DNA of 64,000 bases. Origin: Vibrio rhodolitus. Lineage in GTDB: Bacteria > Pseudomonadota > Gammaproteobacteria > Enterobacterales > Vibrionaceae. Made by a program: the position numbers and the translations under genes. Positions 19,855 through 28,391 of this stretch are shown one piece after another (the stretch's first letter is position 1; each line of letters starts with the position of its first letter). The notes below the pieces were generated by a model. The model was given only the letters and a program-made list of their open reading frames with translations. It did not search any database and was not told the origin of the DNA. The stretch lies in assembly GCF_003350325.1 (NCBI RefSeq), contig NZ_QLYZ01000009.1:1-64000 (forward strand). The letters run 5' to 3'.

Positions 19855-21084
19855 ATGATGCAAAGTGTAGATATTGCAATTGTGGGTGGCGGCATGGTCG
19901 GTCTTGCGCTTGCTGCAGCGCTGAAGGATTCTGAATTGCGCATTGCAGTGATTGAAAGCCGTGTTCCGGACAGTGAACTGCAAGAATTAGCGGATGTGCG
20001 CGTTTCTGCCTTAAGTCGTTCAAGTGAAACGATTCTGCGTAACCTTGGCGCATGGCAAGGTATTGTTGACCGCCGTGCTTCGCCGTACATGGCAATGGAA
20101 GTGTGGGAGCAAGACAGCTTTGCACGCATTGAGTTTGATGCAAAGAAAATGGCGCAGCCCGATCTTGGTCATATCGTCGAAAATCGCGTGATTCAATTGG
20201 CGTTATTAGAGCAAGTCCAACAGCAAAGTAATGTGACGTTATTTATGCCTGCGCAATGTCAAACCATGGCAATTGGCGAAAGTGAAGCTTGGTTAACCTT
20301 AGATAATGGTCAATCACTTACGGCGAAGCTGGTGGTTGGAGCGGATGGTGCCAATTCTTGGGTTCGCCGTCAGCAAGATATTCCATTGACGCATTGGGAT
20401 TATGGACACAGTGCGCTGGTTGCCAATGTTTGGACCCAAGAGCCACACGAGAAAGTCGCGCGTCAGATCTTTACCCCGCAAGGACCTTTGGCATTTTTAC
20501 CTATGGGTGGTAGCCAAATGAGTTCTATCGTGTGGTCAACTGAGCCAAGCCGTGCTGAACGCTTGGTAGCGATGGATAAGCTGGAGTTTAATAAAGCGCT
20601 GACCGCTGAGTTTGGTGCTCGCCTTGGGTTGTGTGAAGTGATTGGTGAGCGTTTCGCTTTCCCGCTGAAAATGCGTTATGCGCGTGATTTTGTCACTGAG
20701 CGCGTCGCTTTGGTTGGCGATGCGGCTCATACCATTCATCCGCTTGCTGGGCAGGGGGTGAACTTAGGGCTGTTAGATGCAGCAAGCTTAGCTCAAGAGC
20801 TAACCACGCTTTGGCAGGCAGGTCAGGATATTGGCACTAAACGCAATTTGCGTGGCTATGAGCGTTGGCGTAAAGCTGAAGCGGCGAAAATGATTGCTGC
20901 GATGCAAGGCTTTAGAGATTTGTTTGAAGGTGATAACCCAGCCAAGAAGCTGATTCGTGGTATCGGGATGCAACTTGCAGGACAATTGCCGGGCGCTAAA
21001 GATGAAATCATGAAGCGGGCATTGGGTTTGAAAGGCGATTTGCCTGACCTTGCGAAGTATTCGCTTTCCTCGACGCAGTTGTAA
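19855..21084 (+). CDS. ubiI: Ubiquinone hydroxylase UbiI (VisC)
   Basis: This 409-residue paralog of UbiH has GGGMVGLALAAAL at the N-terminus and GDAAHTIHPLAGQGVNLG as the second FAD motif. UbiI hydroxylates C5 of the ubiquinone ring under aerobic conditions. Two ATGs are adjacent (19855 and 19858); AAGGA lies about 10 bases before the first. It is the last gene of the ygfB-ubiH-ubiI group and is followed by a strong terminator. Confidence 0.93.
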   Translation: MMQSVDIAIVGGGMVGLALAAALKDSELRIAVIESRVPDSELQELADVRVSALSRSSETILRNLGAWQGIVDRRASPYMAMEVWEQDSFARIEFDAKKMAQPDLGHIVENRVIQLALLEQVQQQSNVTLFMPAQCQTMAIGESEAWLTLDNGQSLTAKLVVGADGANSWVRRQQDIPLTHWDYGHSALVANVWTQEPHEKVARQIFTPQGPLAFLPMGGSQMSSIVWSTEPSRAERLVAMDKLEFNKALTAEFGARLGLCEVIGERFAFPLKMRYARDFVTERVALVGDAAHTIHPLAGQGVNLGLLDAASLAQELTTLWQAGQDIGTKRNLRGYERWRKAEAAKMIAAMQGFRDLFEGDNPAKKLIRGIGMQLAGQLPGAKDEIMKRALGLKGDLPDLAKYSLSSTQL

Positions 21085-21089
21085 CAGAC

Positions 21090-21119
21090 AAAAAGGGTTG
21101 GCAGTGCCAACCCTTTTTT
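21090..21119 (+). terminator. Terminator after ubiI
   Basis: AAAGGGTTGGCA pairs with TGCCAACCCTTTTTT, directly after the ubiI stop. The A run on the other side could also serve the small gene on the minus strand. Confidence 0.9.
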
Positions 21120-21135
21120 GCAATTCTTTCTCAGG

Positions 21136-21342
21136 CTAAGCGTACGCGCAACGTAGCTTCATGATTTCCTGATTTACTTCTTTGACAGCTTGATAGTGTC
21201 TTCGCTCTGCTCTCTCTGGAAGGATAAGTTTACCGTTATCAAACTCAAACTTACCTACGCCGTAGATATAGATTCTTCCTTTAAATAGCCGACTTACGTG
21301 TTTAGCAATCATACTTGGCGTATAGCGCTTAAACAGTCTCAT
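21136..21342 (-). CDS. Small basic protein of unknown function (68 aa)
   Basis: The ORF encodes 68 residues starting MRLFKRYTPSMIAKHV. AAGGAT lies seven bases before this ATG, better placed than for the longer ORF start. The sequence is rich in Lys and Arg with a central KGRIYIYGVGKFEFDNGKL stretch that reads like beta strands, then a basic helix ending with two nearby residues, Cys and Tyr. There is no signal peptide and no membrane helix. Codon use looks coding. I do not recognise a family; it resembles small conserved Vibrio hypotheticals. It ends facing ubiI, sharing the terminator region. Confidence 0.7.
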   Translation of the reverse strand: MRLFKRYTPSMIAKHVSRLFKGRIYIYGVGKFEFDNGKLILPERAERRHYQAVKEVNQEIMKLRCAYA

Positions 21343-21368
21343 AAATGTATCCTTCATGTTTAGCAAGC

Positions 21369-21380
21369 ACTGTAATTATA
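21369..21380 (-). promoter_or_regulatory. Possible -10 box of the 68-aa gene
   Basis: A perfect TATAAT on the minus strand (21375-21380) lies about 35 bases before the small gene's start codon. There is no good -35 hexamer at 16-18 bases, so strength is uncertain. The stretch 21381-21630 has an ORF on the minus strand without a ribosome site and is probably non-coding. Confidence 0.4.
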
Positions 21381-21632
21381 CGTATTCCCCAGCTTTAAAA
21401 GTGTGATAGTAATGGGGGAATGTGCAGTTGTTTGTAACAATTTGGAGAATTGTGTTGCCGTGGGCAAATCTACCGACTTATCTCCAAATAAGCGTGACTT
21501 TTTCCTCATATTTGTTCTGACACTGGAACGCTGCTTAATCTCCAGTGGTGGCAATTGGAACATCTGGATGTGACAAAATTAAGAATAGTATATGAAACTG
21601 ACTTTATGTTAATTGAATGTAAAATTTAAGCC

Positions 21633-21800
21633 AAAAAAAAGCCCGCATTGAGGCGGGCGAATAGTCACAGATGCATTACACAAAAGTGGATTTCCTGAAA
21701 TTTCAGGGATTCACTTTTACTGTTAACCAGTTAGAACAAGTTAGAAGTGCCGAATTTGGGGGGCTCATCTCACCAAACTACTGATGTGTTAACAGTGTTA
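21633..21800 (-). ncRNA. Candidate small RNA, about 168 nt
   Basis: A TATACT box (21808-21813, minus) precedes a non-coding stretch that ends with a textbook terminator: GCCCGC/GCGGGC stem and eight T (21633-21658). Inside, a long hairpin covers 21682-21718, and an unpaired C-rich patch (GAGCCCCCCAAAT, about 21755-21767) could pair with Shine-Dalgarno sequences. No ORF with a ribosome site lies within. It sits between ybaK-like 21941 and the 68-aa gene. The -35 region is poor, so the 5' end is uncertain; it could instead be a processed 3' UTR of the ygfZ/ybaK message. I do not recognise a named sRNA. Confidence 0.6.
21682..21718. repeat. Imperfect 37-base palindrome
   Basis: AAAAGTG and CACTTTT flank GATTT / GATT and a central perfect palindrome CCTGAAATTTCAGG. 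It forms the main hairpin of the candidate sRNA but could also be a protein-binding site. Confidence 0.75.
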
Positions 21801-21868
21801 TCAGAATAGTATAAAAAAACACCAATGACTACTTATGCTTATCAGTTGAATAAAAATATAACCTTGTC

Positions 21869-21889
21869 TTACCTCTTGTTGAGAGGTAA
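21869..21889. repeat. Inverted repeat downstream of the ybaK-like gene
   Basis: TTACCTCT and AGAGGTAA are perfect 8-base arms around a five-base loop, about 50 bases past the ybaK-like stop. There is no T run, so this is either a weak transcript-end hairpin or an operator for the downstream sRNA promoter. Confidence 0.55.
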
Positions 21890-21940
21890 CTCGCAATAAG
21901 GCTAATAACTGTGAGCTAATTCAAGAAATAACTGTGACTT

Positions 21941-22417
21941 CTAACGGCATATAGAAGCGAAGATCGGCTGACACAGAGTGACAAGATCCTTGCTGCTTAA
22001 GGCGATGCCTGCCAGAGGGCTGCCACTACTGATGGTAATTTCCGCTTCATGCAGGATCTGAGGGTCAAACAGCACGGGCATTGGTTGCTTGAGAAGCAGT
22101 GGCGTTACCGTGCCAACTTGATATCCAGTAATACTTTCAACTGCAGCAAGATCGACGCAGGTCATCCGACGGCATGCTAAAGCGGCACGTACTTTTTTCG
22201 GATCCACAGACTGGTCGCCCGGTACACATGCCAAAGCATACAAGTCCCCCATATCGCGCAGTAAGATCGCTTTGACCATTTGCGACTGGCGAATGCCGCG
22301 CTGAGTGGCGGCATCTTCAATACTAATTGCAGGGGTGCGATGCATCAGCAGGCGATGGTCAACCTGCTGAAGCTCAAGGTAGGCAGTTAGTTTGGTGGCG
22401 AGCGGTTTATTCGTCAT
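21941..22417 (-). CDS. YbaK/EbsC-type aminoacyl-tRNA deacylase domain protein
   Basis: The 158-residue protein matches the YbaK/ProX editing-domain family that hydrolyses mischarged tRNAs, with [22 protein letters not shown] near the middle and a GSPLAG motif near the C-terminus. I chose ATG 22417 ([10 protein letters not shown]) because upstream sequence is inside ygfZ. It overlaps the ygfZ 3' end by 11 bases, so coupled translation is likely. Which tRNA it edits is not clear; the ISSGSPLAG motif resembles the YbaK (Cys-tRNA-Pro) group. Confidence 0.85.
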   Translation of the reverse strand: MTNKPLATKLTAYLELQQVDHRLLMHRTPAISIEDAATQRGIRQSQMVKAILLRDMGDLYALACVPGDQSVDPKKVRAALACRRMTCVDLAAVESITGYQVGTVTPLLLKQPMPVLFDPQILHEAEITISSGSPLAGIALSSKDLVTLCQPIFASICR

Positions 22418-23372
22418 CGAGCGAATAAGGTAATGGTTGCAGGCTCCATACATAGTCTGGTTGGCTAGTGAGGCGCAATTGAGTGTCTGGCTCAAGATTG
22501 TTAGGTAAGATCACCAGACCAATGGTTTCACCGTCACTAAAGCGGTAATGAGCCATTAGTTTGCCTGCACCGCGCCAGTTGTCGCCCACCGCACGCTCAA
22601 GCTCGGTTTGCTCGCCGAGTTCTTGCGTTGAGTGACCTTTCACAATAAACATGCCACGCTTGTTGATGCCGCGATATTTAGCACGAGCAACCGTTTCTTG
22701 CCCAGTGTAACAGCCTTTTTTAAAGCTAATGCCGTGCAAAGCATGCAGGTTTAAAGCTTGTGGAATGTGCTCGGCTTGCTCTTGTTGCTCAACAATTGGT
22801 AATGCAGCTTCAATATCAAAGCGGCGCCATAAAGACTCAGCGACTTTTTCTGCTGCAGAAGTGGCAACTAATTCAGCCGCCGCGTCTTCTTCTAGCACTA
22901 ACAGCCAGCGTTGATCATCAATACGTACTGCCGTGCCACCCTGGATTGGACGCACATTGCCTGTTTCTTCACTCAGCCCATCGATAAATGAGTTAGCGTG
23001 CTCGCCCATTACACCAAGTAAAATCGCATCACTTTGCTTAATTTCTACCTTAGAGAAAATGGCGTATTTCTTGATTTCACTTAATTGCTTTTCGATTGCC
23101 GATTTTGGCTCAAACAGAGCATAACCGTCTTGGTGATGAAACAGACGGAAAATAGACCAAACCTTGCCCTTGGCATCACAATGCGCGCCAAAAGTCGACT
23201 CAGCTTTATCAAGCTGAACCACATCACAAGTGATTTGACCTTGTAGGTAGGATTTGGCGTCGTTGCCAACCAGCGTTACCAAGCCCCATGAGGTTAAATG
23301 GGTCAGCATCAGTTCAGGAAGTGTATCGCCGGCTTGATGCGATAAAGGTGCGAAGTCGTTAAGCCAATCCAT
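22407..23372 (-). CDS. ygfZ: Folate-binding Fe-S cluster protein YgfZ
   Basis: The 321-residue protein has the YgfZ signature [13 protein letters not shown], with the conserved Cys near residue 221. The fold is that of the GcvT aminomethyltransferases. YgfZ uses tetrahydrofolate to help make or repair Fe-S enzymes such as MiaB. The longest ORF begins 26 codons earlier, but [10 protein letters not shown] at 23372 with AAGGT upstream is the natural start. It is divergent from sdhE, as in E. coli. Confidence 0.92.
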   Translation of the reverse strand: MDWLNDFAPLSHQAGDTLPELMLTHLTSWGLVTLVGNDAKSYLQGQITCDVVQLDKAESTFGAHCDAKGKVWSIFRLFHHQDGYALFEPKSAIEKQLSEIKKYAIFSKVEIKQSDAILLGVMGEHANSFIDGLSEETGNVRPIQGGTAVRIDDQRWLLVLEEDAAAELVATSAAEKVAESLWRRFDIEAALPIVEQQEQAEHIPQALNLHALHGISFKKGCYTGQETVARAKYRGINKRGMFIVKGHSTQELGEQTELERAVGDNWRGAGKLMAHYRFSDGETIGLVILPNNLEPDTQLRLTSQPDYVWSLQPLPYSLDDE

Positions 23373-23622
23373 AGTGTTTACCTTGGTTGTGTTGCCAAAA
23401 ACAGTGTTACCCTCGTCACGACTATTTATCAGAGACAATGGGCTGATCAAATGTTACTGCGATTTACTAGTGCGCTGCAATTATTACATGGGTATGCATT
23501 GGGTGAATAACAAGCCTCGCGATTCTCGCAAAACTGTGACAGTTGTGTGACTGAGGTAGTAGAGGTCTGCCAACTTGCTTGTTACACTCGACGCAAAGCA
23601 AAGTGTCAGGTGAGGAATGAGA

Positions 23623-23883
23623 ATGTACACCGCAGAAGAAAAAGCGCGCATTAAATGGGCATGTCGTCGTGGCATGTTAGAACTGGATGTCGTCATTATG
23701 CCGTTTTTTGAAGAGTGTTTTGATGCACTAACCGAAACAGAACAACGTGATTTTGTCTCATTGCTTGAATGCGATGATCCAGATTTATTCTCGTGGGTAA
23801 TGGGACATGGTCGCAGTGAGAACCTAAGCCACGCGTCTATGGTCGATAAGATTGTTGCTCACAACCTCAGCAAAGTTCGTTAA
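23623..23883 (+). CDS. sdhE: FAD assembly factor SdhE
   Basis: The 86-residue protein carries the SdhE motif RRGMLELD (RGxxE) and ECDDPDLFSWVMGHG. It promotes covalent FAD attachment to SdhA and FrdA, the flavoprotein subunits of succinate dehydrogenase and fumarate reductase. Two ATGs lie six bases apart; AGGTGAGGA suits the second, which gives MYTAEEKARIKW. It overlaps the start of the YgfX gene. Confidence 0.92.
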   Translation: MYTAEEKARIKWACRRGMLELDVVIMPFFEECFDALTETEQRDFVSLLECDDPDLFSWVMGHGRSENLSHASMVDKIVAHNLSKVR

Positions 23884-24247
23884 GCTTTCGAGCCAACCTA
23901 GTAATTCTTCTCCACAGGTCAATACCAGTTTGTTGGTATTGACCTGTTGTTTTATTGCAGTCAGTTCACTGCCTCTTGTTGTTAGCGGCATCCTTATTGT
24001 TTGGTTGTTGCACTCCGGCTATCGTTTGGGACTGTTAGCGCCATCTTTAGTTGGCGAGCTAACCTTTTATCCGACAGGGAAGGTGATGGTGAATGGTCAC
24101 ACTCGATATTTAAAAAAGAGGGTGTTGATCTTTTCTGATCTGTTGCTTTTGATTCGTTTGGATCGCCGGTGGTTTCTGTTATGGCGAGACAGTGTCGACC
24201 CCGACAGTTATTGGCGTTTGCTACTGCTATTAAAAAAGGAGCCATAG
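23852..24247 (+). CDS. ygfX: YgfX-like inner-membrane protein
   Basis: The protein resembles E. coli YgfX (CptA), which lies beside sdhE and has been described as a toxin that affects MreB and FtsZ. Two membrane helices are evident (LLVLTCCFIAVSSLPLVVSG and ILIVWLLHSGYRL), then a short cytosolic part ending YWRLLLLLKKEP. No ATG or GTG is available: the reading frame must start at a TTG (23852 or 23855) inside sdhE, overlapping it by about 30 bases, or at a later TTG near 23928. That matches the sdhE-ygfX overlap in E. coli. The exact start is uncertain. Confidence 0.72.
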   Translation: MLLTTSAKFVKLSSQPSNSSPQVNTSLLVLTCCFIAVSSLPLVVSGILIVWLLHSGYRLGLLAPSLVGELTFYPTGKVMVNGHTRYLKKRVLIFSDLLLLIRLDRRWFLLWRDSVDPDSYWRLLLLLKKEP

Positions 24248-24257
24248 GCTCCTTTTT
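24232..24257. terminator. Bidirectional terminator, ygfX/nadB
   Basis: AAAAAAGGAGCC pairs with GGCTCCTTTTT around a three-base loop. The stop codon of ygfX lies inside it. Confidence 0.9.
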
Positions 24258-24278
24258 AGCGATATTAGCTCAGTCTAT

Positions 24279-25895
24279 TTATGACTTAAGCTTTTCCGGC
24301 ACTAAGATGGTTGGACCGCTGTTTTCCGCGAGCTCTGGATAATCGAGCGTGTAGTGTAGACCGCGGCTTTCTTTACGCTCCATCGCGCAGCGCACCATCA
24401 GCTCAGCCACTTGCAGCAAGTTACGTAGCTCGAGCAAGTTGTTCGAAACGCGGAAGTTGCTGTAGTACTCGTGGGTTTCTTGTTGCAGCATTTGGATACG
24501 GCGCAGTGCACGTTCAAGACGTTTGTTGGTACGCACAATGCCCATGTAATCCCACATAAACAGACGCAGTTCATGCCAGTTATGCTGGATGATAACTTCT
24601 TCGTCGCTGTTGCTAACTTGGCTTTCATCCCAACAAGGTAATGCTGGTGGCATATCAACCGCTTGATATTTATTGATGATATCGCTGGCTGCCGAAGCGG
24701 CGTAAACCACACATTCAAGCAGTGAGTTTGATGCCATGCGGTTTGCACCGTGTAGACCGGTGTAGCTCACCTCGCCAATCGCGTAGAGGTTTTGCAAATC
24801 AGTGCTACCTGACTTATCAACCATAACCCCACCGCAAGTGTAGTGAGCCGCTGGTACGATAGGGATCGGCTCTTTGGTCATATCAATGCCCAAATCCATC
24901 AAGCGGGTGTAGATGGTCGGGAAGTGCTTTTCAATAAATTCGGCAGGCTTATGACTGATGTCTAAGTACATGCAGTCCGCACCCAGACGCTTCATTTCAA
25001 AGTCGATGGCACGCGCAACTACATCACGTGGTGCAAGTTCAGCACGCTCGTCGAAATCAGGCATAAAGCGTGAGCCATCAGGACGACGCAGGAATGCTCC
25101 TTCACCACGCAGTGCTTCAGTTAAAAGGAAGTTACGCGCTTCTGGGTGGAACAAGCACGTTGGGTGGAATTGGTTAAACTCAAGGTTGGCGACACGACAG
25201 CCTGCACGCCACGCCATCGCGATACCATCACCCGATGAAACATCTGGGTTAGAGGTGTATTGGTACACTTTAGACGCACCACCTGTCGCCAGTACGACAA
25301 ACTTGCTGCGTACGGTTTCAACGTGTTCTTGGTTGCGGTTCCAAATGTAAGCGCCAACGACTTTCTTATTATCGCCACCGATTTTATCTTCAGTGATCAG
25401 ATCCAGTGCGTTGTGACGCTCTAATACCGTAATGTTAGGGTGATTATGAACATTGTCTTGCAGTGATGTCTGCATCGCCATGCCTGTTGCATCGGCAGCA
25501 TGCAGAATACGGCGATGGCTATGACCACCTTCGCGCGTTAAGTGGTAGCGAGGTTTCTCATCACTGTCATTTTCTACACGGTCAAAGGGTACACCACCAT
25601 CGATCAGCCATTGCACGCACTCTTTGGCGTTCTCTGCGATAAACTTAACCGTTTCTTCTTCACAGATGCCGCCACCGGCAATTAACGTATCCTCTACGTG
25701 TGAGTCGATACTGTCTGATTCGTCAAAAACGGCTGCGATACCGCCTTGAGCGTAGTAGGTTGCACCTTCACTGCGTGGTCCTTTACTTAACACAATGACT
25801 TTGCCGTGCTCGGCAACACGCAACGCTAACGATAGACCGGCAGCACCACTACCTATCACTAACACATCACACTGATGTTCACGGTTTGCGTTCAT
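24279..25895 (-). CDS. nadB: L-aspartate oxidase
   Basis: The 538-residue FAD enzyme converts L-aspartate to iminoaspartate, the first step of NAD synthesis with NadA. The N-terminal FAD loop [13 protein letters not shown], the covalent-type-family motif [16 protein letters not shown] and the active-site arginine region [13 protein letters not shown] are all visible. It belongs to the succinate dehydrogenase/fumarate reductase flavoprotein family. It is divergent from rpoE, as in E. coli. Confidence 0.97.
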   Translation of the reverse strand: MNANREHQCDVLVIGSGAAGLSLALRVAEHGKVIVLSKGPRSEGATYYAQGGIAAVFDESDSIDSHVEDTLIAGGGICEEETVKFIAENAKECVQWLIDGGVPFDRVENDSDEKPRYHLTREGGHSHRRILHAADATGMAMQTSLQDNVHNHPNITVLERHNALDLITEDKIGGDNKKVVGAYIWNRNQEHVETVRSKFVVLATGGASKVYQYTSNPDVSSGDGIAMAWRAGCRVANLEFNQFHPTCLFHPEARNFLLTEALRGEGAFLRRPDGSRFMPDFDERAELAPRDVVARAIDFEMKRLGADCMYLDISHKPAEFIEKHFPTIYTRLMDLGIDMTKEPIPIVPAAHYTCGGVMVDKSGSTDLQNLYAIGEVSYTGLHGANRMASNSLLECVVYAASAASDIINKYQAVDMPPALPCWDESQVSNSDEEVIIQHNWHELRLFMWDYMGIVRTNKRLERALRRIQMLQQETHEYYSNFRVSNNLLELRNLLQVAELMVRCAMERKESRGLHYTLDYPELAENSGPTILVPEKLKS

Positions 25896-26081
25896 AAAAG
25901 TTTTAAAATCCTGAGTTATCGTAGAGTGGTCTCACTCTACCGAAGTCGATCGGTAACAATAATAACACTCCATACACCGTAATTGTGTTTTATTGTCATT
26001 GCTTTTCGCTCACATCGTCCTCACAATCTAGCAAAAGACGGCGTTGACTTATCACTTCCTAAAGAAAAATGAAATTTGTTT

Positions 26082-26109
26082 GAACTTTCAATATTTCACT
26101 TGGTCACAA
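26082..26109 (+). promoter_or_regulatory. Probable sigma-E promoter of rpoE
   Basis: GAACTT (26082-26087) and TCACAA (26104-26109) are 16 bases apart. The first is a perfect sigma-E -35; the second is an imperfect -10 (consensus TCTGA). Autoregulation of rpoE by its own product is well known in gammaproteobacteria. The leader (26117-26208) also holds a hairpin, CCA-C-ACCT/AGGT-A-TGG at 26161-26180. The rest of 25896-26208 should include the nadB promoter; I see no gene in it. Confidence 0.6.
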
Positions 26110-26208
26110 TAGTGCTCAAGTAAGCAGTGGTGTCAATACTACATTTTGCATAATTAATATCCACACCTTGCGAGGTATGGGTTTAAAACGATAGGAGTAC
26201 CCGCTCGA

Positions 26209-26787
26209 ATGAACGAGCAACTGACCGATCAAGTATTAATTGAGCGAGTTCAGAACGGAGATAAGCAAGCATTCAATTTATTAGTTTTGCGCTATCAAAA
26301 CAAAGTCTGCAATCTTATTTCTCGTTACGTGAGTAATCCAGGCGATGTTCCTGACGTAGCGCAAGAAGCATTTATTAAAGCTTATCGAGCAATACCTAGT
26401 TTTCGTGGCGAGAGCGCATTTTATACTTGGTTGTATCGTATCGCTGTTAATACTGCGAAAAATCACATCGTGGCACAAAGCCGTCGGCCGCCTGCTCAAG
26501 ATGTGGACACTGAAGAAGCTGAATATTACGAAAATGGCAGTGCATTAAAAGAAATATCGAACCCTGAGAACTTAACGTTGTCCAAGGAATTGAAACAGGT
26601 AGTTTTCAGTGCGATAGAAGCACTACCCGATGATTTAAAGACTGCGATGACTCTGCGCGAGCTGGATGGCTTGAGTTATGAAGAGATCGCCGCGGTGATG
26701 GATTGCCCAGTAGGAACGGTACGTTCGCGTATCTTCCGTGCACGAGAAGCGGTGGAGAAAAAAATCCAACCACTTCTGCAACGCTAG
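26209..26787 (+). CDS. rpoE: RNA polymerase sigma-E factor
   Basis: The 192-residue ECF sigma factor has region 2 (DVAQEAFIKAYRAIPSFRGESAFYTW) and region 4 (LSYEEIAAVMDCPVGTVRSRIFRARE). It directs transcription for outer-membrane and periplasmic protein stress. It starts with ATG after TAGGAG. The anti-sigma genes rseA, rseB and rseC follow directly. In Vibrio it also drives sRNAs such as VrrA. Confidence 0.97.
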   Translation: MNEQLTDQVLIERVQNGDKQAFNLLVLRYQNKVCNLISRYVSNPGDVPDVAQEAFIKAYRAIPSFRGESAFYTWLYRIAVNTAKNHIVAQSRRPPAQDVDTEEAEYYENGSALKEISNPENLTLSKELKQVVFSAIEALPDDLKTAMTLRELDGLSYEEIAAVMDCPVGTVRSRIFRAREAVEKKIQPLLQR

Positions 26788-26810
26788 TAGCAACTTTAAT
26801 GGTGAAAATA

Positions 26811-27431
26811 ATGGCTGACAAAGAGAAACTTTCAGCACTCATGGATGGAGAGTTGGTCGATAAGGCTTTCATTGCAGAGCTTGAAAACGATCAACAAGGC
26901 TTAGATGCTTGGAAGAACTATCACTTAATTGGCGATGTTCTTCGTGGCGAAGCACCGGCAAAGCCTGAGTGGAATCTTGCTGAAAGCGTTGCTTTAGCGC
27001 TAGAAAATGAGCCTGCTCATACGCCGTACAACACGGACAAAGTCACTAACATCGACGATGCACGTATTGAAGAGCAGCCAAAACCTCGCTCAGCAGTGCT
27101 GCATTTGCCAAACTGGTTGACACAATTTGGTCAAGTCGGCATCGCGGCATGTGTTTCATTAGCAGTGATTTTAGGCGTGCAGCAGTATGGTGAGAATCCA
27201 AGTGCTGAAGTTGACCAATTGCCAGTGCTGCAAACTGTACCGTTTGCTGGCAGTGCCGAGCCGGTAAGTTTAACCCGTGAAAGTGTTGAACCTGCTGCGA
27301 AAAGCGATCTGAATGTACAAGAACAGCGTCGCCGCATTAACGCGATGCTGCAAGATTATGAGCTACAACTACGCCTGCATAGCGGCAGTTCAGTAGAGCA
27401 TAATGACGACCTAGATACGGTAGTTGAATGA
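26811..27431 (+). CDS. rseA: Anti-sigma-E factor RseA
   Basis: The 206-residue inner-membrane protein holds sigma-E inactive. The N-terminal domain (MADKEKLSALMDGEL to about 70) is the sigma-binding part, a single membrane helix lies at about 106-123, and the rest is periplasmic, where DegS cuts it under stress. The longest ORF starts 36 codons earlier inside rpoE; ATG 26811 with GGTGA six bases upstream is the natural start. Confidence 0.95.
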   Translation: MADKEKLSALMDGELVDKAFIAELENDQQGLDAWKNYHLIGDVLRGEAPAKPEWNLAESVALALENEPAHTPYNTDKVTNIDDARIEEQPKPRSAVLHLPNWLTQFGQVGIAACVSLAVILGVQQYGENPSAEVDQLPVLQTVPFAGSAEPVSLTRESVEPAAKSDLNVQEQRRRINAMLQDYELQLRLHSGSSVEHNDDLDTVVE

Positions 27432-28387
27432 AAAAAATCCTGATCAGTGCGCTGACACTGTTCAGTTTGACTTCTCCAATGGCCTTTGCAGACGACAAGC
27501 CTGCAGAGGCTTTGTTGCATCAAATGAACGAAGCCAGTCAGCAACTCAATTTTGAACTGTCTTATATCCTGATTAAGAAAAACAGTATTGAACCTCTGCT
27601 TTATCGTCATGCACGAGATGAAGAGGAGCAATTTGCCCATCTTGTTTACCTGAGCGGTCCGATTCGTGAAGTGATCCGCCGCGGTGATGAGGTGAGTTAT
27701 ATCGAGCCTGGCGTTGAGCCGTTTACCATCGAGTCGGGAGATATGGTGGCACCAACCATCCCGATGTTGAATTCTGATGTCACGGAACTGAGCCAGTTTT
27801 ATGACTTTATTAAAGTAGGTCGTGCACGGGAAGCGGGCGCCGCTTGTCAGGTGATCCGTGTGGTACCAAAAGATGGTTTACGTTACAGCTACATCATGTG
27901 GGTGGACGAAAAAACCAAACTGCCACTGCGCGCCGATCTTATCGACCGCGATGGTGAAGTGCTCGAGCAATACCGTACCATCTCCTACAACGTCAATGAT
28001 CAGCTTGCGACCATGTTAAGTGGTTTAAAAGAGGTCAAACTGCCGCAAGTGATTTCGTTGCCAAAAGGCGAAGTGAAAGACTCGTTTTGGACTGTGGGCT
28101 GGATCCCAAATGGTTTTGAAGCCAAAGATCTCAATCGCTATCGCATGGCGGTGACCGATCGTATGGTTGAAAGCCAAATGTACAGCGACGGTCTGTTTAG
28201 TTTCTCTATCTATATTTCTCAGCGCGATGATCATTCCTTGAAAGGTCAGATCGTCCGTCAAGGTCGCCGCACTCTGCATACCTTTGTGCGCGGTAACGCT
28301 GAGATTTCCGTGGTGGGTGATATTCCACCGGCAACGGCAAAGCGCATCGCACAATCTGTGAAGATCACTTCGCCACAAGAGAAGTAA
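27428..28387 (+). CDS. rseB: Sigma-E regulatory protein RseB
   Basis: The 319-residue periplasmic protein starts with a signal peptide (MKKILISALTLFSLTSPMAFA, cut before DDKPA). RseB binds the periplasmic part of RseA and protects it from DegS until lipopolysaccharide or lipoproteins displace it. The start codon overlaps the rseA stop (ATGA), so translation is coupled. Confidence 0.95.
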   Translation: MKKILISALTLFSLTSPMAFADDKPAEALLHQMNEASQQLNFELSYILIKKNSIEPLLYRHARDEEEQFAHLVYLSGPIREVIRRGDEVSYIEPGVEPFTIESGDMVAPTIPMLNSDVTELSQFYDFIKVGRAREAGAACQVIRVVPKDGLRYSYIMWVDEKTKLPLRADLIDRDGEVLEQYRTISYNVNDQLATMLSGLKEVKLPQVISLPKGEVKDSFWTVGWIPNGFEAKDLNRYRMAVTDRMVESQMYSDGLFSFSIYISQRDDHSLKGQIVRQGRRTLHTFVRGNAEISVVGDIPPATAKRIAQSVKITSPQEK

Positions 28388-28391
28388 GCTT

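Noticed and set aside
21360..21563. 67-residue minus-strand ORF in the sRNA region
   Set aside because: It has no ribosome site, its composition is unlike neighbouring genes, and it ends in the predicted promoter of the 68-aa gene.
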